Below, one piece after another: positions 57,346 to 64,000 of a DNA stretch of 64,000 nucleotides. Location of the stretch: positions 12,772,001-12,836,000 of the forward strand of contig OZ022259.1 in NCBI GenBank assembly GCA_963978905.1, written 5' to 3'. Numbering within the stretch: the stretch's first letter is position 1; each line of letters starts with the position of its first letter. The notes under the pieces were generated by a model. The model worked only from the letters and a program-made list of their open reading frames with translations. It was not told the DNA's origin and ran no database searches. Source of the DNA: Trichostrongylus colubriformis. Taxonomy: Eukaryota; Nematoda; Chromadorea; Rhabditida; Trichostrongylidae. The position numbers and the translations under genes were made by a program.

Positions 57346-60300
57346 TGCAGAACGGGTGCTCCTCGATGATTTTCCTGGGATTCACTGCCCACGGAATTCA
57401 GCAGCCCAATCTGATCACTGTGAGGTGTGTCTTCAAATGTTTCGAGCGGGGTTTCTATGCTATAATCATAACTACTGCCGATATTGATTGAATGTACCGT
57501 ACCTATGGAACACATGTAATACTTCTGAGATCATCGGGAGGAATTCTGATGCTTTTTCTGCTTATTTTTTTACTCAAACCTTCGAATGACAAATACCTAA
57601 TTACTGTTCCCAGGTTCTTTTATAAGGAAAACAGAACTTAAAAAGTATTTTAAATTTTAACGATGACTCACCCATGTTCTCAGCATAGCAGTGATTTTTC
57701 GATCGGCAACGGTATTAATGATCGGATCGATGATCATAGCTATCAACCTGAATAAATTAAAGTTTACTCAGTGATAAAATTGTTAATTTTGAAGAAGCTG
57801 TTGATAAAAATGCGGAATTTCACGAGTGGTAAAAGCAGCTACCAACCAGACGATAGCTGCTGTACTTGCTAATATCTCCACTTCAATGAAAAGATGAGCG
57901 TTGCGATACGTTTTGCAGGGTGATTTTTCACCCTCCCCTAAAATAAAAATGTTTTCTGAGCGGTAAACTACAGAAAAATGAATAGTTTCGAAAAAAATTT
58001 TCTAGCGGTAATCTTCGCGGAAATTTATAGTTCTGAGAAAAAAAGATCATTTTATGCGAAGGTTTACTGGGAACAGATAGCATCGGTAAGCGAAAGCCCA
58101 TGATTCACCTAAAGTGCTCAGACTCCGTAAATTCACCATTGCCACAATGCACACGATAAGTATAGGTATTGATCCAATCGCAAACGTTAGCATATTCATT
58201 CCCAGTCGATTCATTGCCCTGACGTTCGTCATCTGGCGTTCCACGGTGTGTTGTGACTAAAATGGTGAATATCACAACGATTATCGATTAGAAGCCCTTC
58301 CTAGATAGAGAATATAGCAACTACTTCACAAAGCCGCAAAAAAACGTACAAAAAAATAGCCAGCTACTAAAATTGTTTTCAGTAATGCATCGGGCTTTTT
58401 TTTTGAATATGTCATAACGTTTTATGGGCAAAATATAATAACAGCCGAGGCTACCGCAGTTCAGAGTTGTGGCCTTTTAGGAAAGGATTGCCAAGCTTTC
58501 GAAAAATCAACTAATAATAGGAAGTAGCTGTCTGCAGAAAGGCGTAGAGGGATAAAAGTGAAAAATGGAGGGTCAAAGTGGGAAAAGGGATACGCATTAC
58601 GATGCAACGTCGCGTAGTGCGCATATTTGCAACCGCGACAACTAAGAAGGCGAGCAATTTCTTCTGTCAGGCCACTTTCATACCTGGCGGTGCCCGCGGC
58701 AGGGCATGGCTCTGTCGCCTCTGCGTTTCCACCAGTGCCACTCTGCCTCGCTTTGTGTGAATACAGCCACGTCCTGCCGCCGGCAGCACCGACGACTATG
58801 AAAACAGCTTTACACAATGTTGGTATGTGCGCTACTGACAGGAAATTCACGTGGAGTGACGTTCGGCGTGCAGCACAATGATTGGCACAAGGCTTCTTAT
58901 GAAGTTTAATTTTGAGCGTCCGATGAGGGTGTGCTACGTAATCGCTTTGAGATTAAACTAATACGCCGTCCTTGATTCGCACCCATCGCATCGATTCCAT
59001 ACGCGGACACGCGGGCCTACCGTCCTTAGCAAGAAGTTGTTTAATTTTTCCTACGGTGGAAAAATCAATCAGCCTTCATACTTGTGCCGGCACAGCGTAG
59101 CTGCATTCACAAGAAGCGAGGTTGCGTGGCACAGGGGAGGGGCAGAGACGACGCAGCCAACGAGACAGGGTGACACAGGTGGAGACGCAGAGACACGCCG
59201 TCACGCCCTGCCGCCGACACCGCAAACTATGAACGCGGTCTTTCTGATTGTAGTAGACCACGGGATTGTGAATTTGCATGCCCAAGAGGGGAGAAGTGGC
59301 CCGGCTGAGTAAACCATATTCCACTTATGGCCCTTCGGCGCATGGGCGGGATTTCATCCATCCCATGACTCCTTCTTCCTCCTTGTGCTCACTCCCACTT
59401 TCCCACGTTGACCTGAATGAGACTCCGTTTGCTCTGTAACGCTTCGGTTCTCTGATACTTTTGTTCAAAAAGTTGTTAGAATCTCGCTCTACCGGCTGTA
59501 TCTCATCAGCAGGCACATGTACGTGGAAGCAATATGTACAAATGTATACTAACAAAATAGGGACCCTCCAGGTCCTTACCACCAGAGGAAACGTCGAGGT
59601 GGCCTTTATTTATGTGGAGAGCTCTCCTCTACCTTTATCATTTGTCAATTTTCAAACCAAATTCAAAGGTAAGCTATTCCACATTGAGAATACAAAACGT
59701 TTCCGAAGCACTCATCGAATGGACAATATTTCAATAGGAGATTTTATGGTTGCAAATGGCCTCAGTCAACACATGAAATGGATTGAACAGTACCTTGAAA
59801 CTTCCACCGGCCACCACTCGACAACGACGCAGACGCATGTGGAGTTTTAACAGTAGCATAGCATATAGTCCAAGTACCGTAGCATAGGAAATAGATAAAC
59901 CAATCACTGTAACAATCAGTACTTAGTGACACACTAAGCATTTACTCTCGAAAACACTACATATGAGTGACTGGAACAGGGAATGCCATAAGGTTGTAGG
60001 AGAGTTCTGGCCGGTTTCGCGCGTTCACGAGATAAATCCCAATTTGAAAGGGCGTCAACTGAGTCAGCATAAAAAGTGTGCAGCCTAGAAAACAAAAAGT
60101 TGCTTTATCCAAATACAGGCACTTCTCAGGATTCCATGAAGTCTTTGAATTGTCCACTTCTCAAGTACTTGTGTGGCCGAACCGCGACGAAGGCATCCAC
60201 AAATGCCAGGGGAAGCAGGTATATATGTGCGTTGCATGGAGCAATTTGTCCCTGATCTTAGAGTGTAGAATTGAGAATGAGTGCTTGAATTTGCATTTGA

Positions 60301-63300
60301 TCAAAGCGCTTCAATTAAAACAACAGCAGAAAGTGATAAGCGTCCGTATTTGCAAGAAATATCTGAAGTTGGTAACCTTTCCAATACAGATATGGTTAAC
60401 CACCTCAGGTATGTACCTCTGATTCGTCAAAATTCAAAGAGTGGGTGCTGACGCAGACGCATCCTCTCGGAGTAGCCAGCACGATCGTATTTTTCATAGA
60501 TCATCTTCCAATTAGGAGAGTTGCAGGCCGAACTCCTTACTCGTTCGTCACACTCATCAGATCTAGCACTAACTGAACCCCACTTTTCCAGATAGATATA
60601 TGGACAACTCCTTGAACAGCAGTGTAGCCAAGAAGTATTAAATTGGAGTCGACTTTTCACTATTTCGCGATATGTGACTCATCAGGGCTTTATCGAAATG
60701 GGGAAAGCAAATATGCATCATGTTGCCAGAACCGTGGCAAAACGAGAGTGGTACTTGTTCTATGGGAAATGATGCAGTCTGAGTCATGTCATGATCTCGT
60801 GAAGGTAAAGATGCAAGGGTCGGTCAAAACTGTCCTCAAGACCTAATACCTCATCCGAACGACTTGCACGGGAAGCCCGCCACATATTTCCAAAGGAGAC
60901 GATAAGATAGAACCACAGAAGAAAGGGAAATGGTTCGAACTCCTCGAAGTGAATGTAATCGGAAAAGATTTTGCACCGCGGCCTCCTTCGAAAAAAGGGT
61001 GCCGTATGTGGTTGGGTACTGAAGCGTTCAGCGTATTCTGCACCTTGTTTCAGATAAAGGACGACATAATCGCCCCAGAACCCCACTACAGGGGGTGCCA
61101 AAAAAAGTAATTTTGCCCACGGCTCACATCTGCCAATTATACAAAACATAGGAAAACGAAAGAAATAAAAGTATTGGGGCAAAATATTCCCGAAATGTTC
61201 CACCAAAAGCAGAAACAAGCTGAGGCTCCTTACGTTCACCTTTATAAGAATATAGAGCTTTCATTCGGCGCAGTCGGGATTTGGAGTACCCACACTATCA
61301 AAGTCCGCTTAAAACGGTGAAGCCAGGCTCCGTGGTTGGTCTTTTGTGGGAAGCTTCCTGAAGATTGGCCCTTCGATTCGTGGAAGTCACAGAGCCCTTG
61401 CTGCTTGGACAAGGCTGCTACGATCCGAAGTATCATTTTTCAAGCCTCAAACCTGCCCCCGGAGGGGTTTCAGTGGTAATGACACGTTCTGGCTCTTGGA
61501 AACGAACGGCGTTGAGAAACCGGAAAAAACCGGAATGTTAAAGATCACCACCCACTGTGAATCCCTTTAGGTACCCAGAGTGACCTCAGCAAGGTTGTGA
61601 ACGAGGGCGACGAAATTTCGGATTTTGCCCAGTTGAGGTGACACATCTTGTTCACTCTTTCCTCGCTCCCGTTCCTGCTCTGCAGAAGGCTGCCACGGAG
61701 TGTAGTGATAGAGTGAGGTCTGCTCTTGAATCTGGGAATGAAAATACCTCAATAGAAGTTGCTGTATTTCGACTAAAATGGGGTGAAAGTGGAGGAGACA
61801 AAATTACTTTTTTTGGCACCCCCTGTACATACGACGTCTAGCTCGTGAGCACCGTGTCGCGCGCCGTGTTGAGGAATACTCTCTTGATGACGTACTCGGA
61901 ATGGGTCGCGAGATTAAATGGATCATGACGATTCCCTTGCATGATTGCGGAGAACGGAACCGCATAAATGCCTTTCCTCATGAGGAAATAAAACATAGTG
62001 GGTACATGACGACATTTGGGTGCAAAAAAACGCTTCCAAACTACGGTACTGAAGATAAACCAACCTATCATAACGGCAAGTGGTTTTTGACATCCACGAT
62101 AAGTGCAGTGTACTGGAGCACTTTCTGGATAAAACAGTGTAGCACCCCATAAACCAACACATAACTGAAACGGAATATGAAAGGAAAATAGTGGTAGCAA
62201 ATTTCCAACTCTTAAAGCTCCCCAGAAAATTCCATGTCACAAAAATTCCCTACAGTTTATTAAAGATTCACTTCTATGAGGAGAAAGAAAACGGGTCCTG
62301 TAAGCGTTATCGCACTGAATTTACTAACAATCCGCATGGTGATATGGTTAAGGCCCCTTCTGAGTGGTAGTAGAGACGGTCCTTAGAGTAGTACCGATCT
62401 CTCGGCATTAAGTTAGAGTCCTATTCTGGCGGATTGTGCAATCAAACACGGCATACGCGAGCTATTAAGTGTGACAGAAAAAATCACAAAGAGCTGGCTG
62501 AAATTCTAAAACGGGGCTTCCACCCCACCGTCCGACTGAAACCCCGTCAAAGTTGCCCAATCGGGTCACCGCGCCGCGCGAGTTGCCAGAAACCGTGCCC
62601 GACTAGTTCTTGCTGGTATTGTTGTGAACTGACGCTAACGACCGTCGCACTATCGATGACTTGACCTAGTTGGATAATCTTGACGCCCACCCTCTCTCAG
62701 AACCGTATGCAATAGAGGTTCCCCTTGAGAATTGAAAAATTATACTAATTTTTTCTCGACCGCGGTAATTGGAAATATGGGAGTATCTGATTTAAGTGGG
62801 AGTGCGCCATGGGGACAGATAATTCGCGTTGCTGCGTACGGCGTGCTGCGCGGTTGACACAGCTGCGGGTACCGTATAAATTAAGTTCTGAAGTGATGAC
62901 GGTTTAGTCGTTATCGCTTCAGGACCCAACTAATACGGCACCCCGAAGTCGCATCCAGCGAATCGCACGTCGGACGTCCTGACGAGAACTTTCTGTCCTA
63001 GCAGCAACCATACGACTTCAGGAGACAATGTCTACAAGCATTGCTTACAACGTAAGACCGCGTTCATACTTAGCGCAGGCAGGGCGTGGCTGCGTTCAGA
63101 GGTAATGAGAGAAAGTGGTGCAGAGAATACTCAGGTAACGAGACAAGGTGCACAGGAGATCGCAAAATATGAACGCGGTCTCAAAATGCTTAGAACTCTC
63201 AGAACTGTTGCATGAAAGAGAAAGCAAATAAAAGCAAAAGGACAAGAGATGTTCTTACCGATGCCAACGTAGAAAACAACCAGATTAAAGCAATATAAAG

Positions 63301-63513
63301 GTAGCAATGTTTGATTGTTATATTGGACTGATAGAAAAATGGATGAACAACAGCCGTATACAGCAATATTGTGAGAGCAATATAGGTTCCTGAAAAGAGA
63401 AACGTATGGCTGACCCCACTTTGAACGCTAAAAACAGCGTAGTGAACAATAAGGACAAAAATGCTCATTTCATAGGAAAAATAGGACAGATGATATTTTG
63501 CAATCCGTTTTCC
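57324..63513 (-). CDS. Seven-segment serpentine (GPCR-like) receptor, partial, possibly a pseudogene
   Basis: Minus-strand exons: 63259-63513, 62045-62164, 58109-58256, 57799-57937, 57672-57747 and, less surely, 57324-57524. Phases agree throughout (0, 0, 1, 2, 0). The first five give 246 residues with seven hydrophobic segments: around SIFVLIVHYAVFSV, SGTYIALTILLYTAVVHPFF, YIALIWLFSTLAS joined to LCVGLWGATLF, LAVMIGWFIFST, MLTFAIGSIPILIVCIVAMV, EILASTAAIVWLVAAF and LIAMIIDPIINTVADRKI. The last resembles the DPxxN/NPxxY end of rhodopsin-like receptors. The candidate last exon adds a 66-residue Ser/Glu-rich tail. Nematodes carry large families of such chemoreceptors; which family this is I cannot say. 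The start codon lies further upstream, possibly beyond the window. The 51-bp intron 57748-57798 has no GT donor and contains two in-frame stops. Introns carry several transposons. Confidence 0.65.
58670..58805. mobile_element. MITE-like element, family E, copy 2
   Basis: TTTCATACCTGGCGGTGCCC, GGCAGGGCATGGCT on the left is mirrored by AGCCACGTCCTGCCGCCGGC and GACTATGAAAAC on the right. It lies in the long third intron of the receptor gene. Confidence 0.6.
59090..59243. mobile_element. MITE-like element, family E, copy 3
   Basis: The right end GTCACGCCCTGCCGCCGACA, then AAACTATGAACGCGGTCT matches 63055-63181. The left end is degenerate. In the long intron of the receptor gene. Confidence 0.55.
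59989..60846 (+). mobile_element. Mariner element, family C, second copy
   Basis: The left end AAGGTTGTAGGAGAGTTCTG and inverted right end TTAGGTCTTGAGGACAGTT are degraded versions of the family-C ends of 6698-7596. TA follows on the right (60847-60848). Interior blocks (AAAAGTTGCTTTATCC, TCAAAGCGCTTCAATTAAAA, GTTAACCACCTCAGG) parallel the first copy at about 70-80% by eye. Only N-terminal transposase traces remain. It sits in the receptor gene's long intron. Confidence 0.8.
61089..61825. mobile_element. TA-flanked Tc1/mariner-type element, 737 bp
   Basis: The ends CAGGGGGTGCCAAAAAAAGT are perfect inverted copies, continuing through AATTTTG, with TA at 61087-61088 and 61826-61827. The interior has no transposase motif that I can read with confidence. 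It lies between exons 2 and 3 of the mapped receptor gene. Confidence 0.87.
62440..62660 (+). repeat. Repeat related to 63605-63790
   Basis: It shares GAGCTATTAAGTGTGACAGA, AACCGTGCCCGACTAGTT and GTTGTGAACTGACGC with 63623-63785. It lies in the intron between the first two mapped receptor exons. Non-coding. Confidence 0.5.
63055..63181. mobile_element. MITE, family E, copy 4, with clean ends
   Basis: The termini AGACCGCGTTCATA and TATGAACGCGGTCT are perfect 14-bp inverted repeats. Inside is GGCAGGGCGTGGCTGCGTTC. This is the best-preserved copy of the family and defines its ends. It lies in the intron just after receptor exon 63259-63513. Confidence 0.75.
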
Positions 63514-63604
63514 CTGGAATAGAATGCTGTGACTCAAATTCTAGGTTCAACGTTTGCGCTAATATTTCTAGCGACTCAATTGATCTACTATTGCGAATAA
63601 AGGT

Positions 63605-63990
63605 AAAAATTCATAGGAGCTAATAAGTGTGGCAGAAAAATCATTAAAATGTGACTGAAAAACAAAATTGCCCACTACCCTGCCCGAAGTTTTCGCCTGG
63701 GACCCCGTAAAAACCGCCCTCCACGCGAGAGGCCAAGAACCGTGCCCGACAAGTTTGTTGCCGGCCCGGTTGTGAACTGACGCGCAGTGTCCGTCGCTCC
63801 ATCACATGAAGTATGCACCCTTATGTCAGGGTTTCGCGCCGTGGCATGTCGCAAGCGAAGCAATGCGGACGAGCTAGAGGCGCTGTGTCTGTCGTTGGGT
63901 TCTAAGGCGATTAAAAATCATCTAGGCATGGCGCCCCTAGCACTACCGTATAACCGCTCTAAAACCCAACTAAAGCGCAGACCCAGATTT
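63605..63990. repeat. Repeat related to families G and 62440-62660
   Basis: The first half matches 62465-62645. The second half (63800-63990) shares CCTTATGTCAGG, GCATGTCGCAAGCGAAG, GCGGACGAGCTA, GGCGCCCCTAGCA-type blocks with 29670-29850. It runs to the right edge of the window. Confidence 0.5.
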
Positions 63991-64000
63991 TGAATTTTCG

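Noticed and set aside
1..64000. CRISPR arrays, prophage, bacterial operons or rRNA genes
   Set aside because: No regularly spaced repeats, no ribosome-binding-site-led gene series and no rRNA-like sequence were seen.

Overview
The window looks like a gene-poor, transposon-rich stretch of a parasitic-nematode genome, most likely a strongylid/hookworm-type worm. The clues are short introns with TTTCAG-type acceptors, multi-exon genes with small exons, a serpentine-receptor-like gene, and many TA-flanked mariner remnants. There are no bacterial-style genes. Species assignment is inference; I could not search databases.

Two host genes can be reconstructed by hand. (1) At 2400-7733 (+), six phase-consistent exons encode a 230-residue soluble protein I do not recognise. 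A splice acceptor that could take a trans-spliced leader lies just before the ATG, and an AATAAA lies 90 bases after the stop. (2) At 57324-63513 (-), five or six phase-consistent exons encode a seven-hydrophobic-segment receptor-like protein. Its first exon lies beyond the mapped region, and one 51-base intron lacks a GT donor. The introns of both genes are filled with mobile elements.

Nearly everything else is mobile DNA in various states of decay. The clearest case is a nested insertion at 8768-10706. There a 1,660-bp hAT-like element (TIR CAGGGTCAAGC, 8-bp duplication CTCCGGGG) sits inside a tRNA-like SINE that keeps its own 12-bp duplication. The same SINE is present in at least three other copies with duplications of their own or traces of them, plus older fragments. 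Mariner/Tc1-type elements with TA duplications lie at 6698-7596, 24348-25246, 36999-37507, 38259-39147, 44575-45612, 46194-46881, 46884-48089, 59989-60846 and 61089-61825, with a TIR-less transposase relic at 55200-56060. Two of these are large palindromes; one was built from two inverted copies of the same transposase end. Several short palindromic (MITE-like) families recur throughout, including copies inside the introns of both genes.

The central 8-57 kb has no host gene that I can support. All transposase reading frames seen are broken, so no element looks autonomous. I found no CRISPR array, operon, rRNA or intact tRNA.
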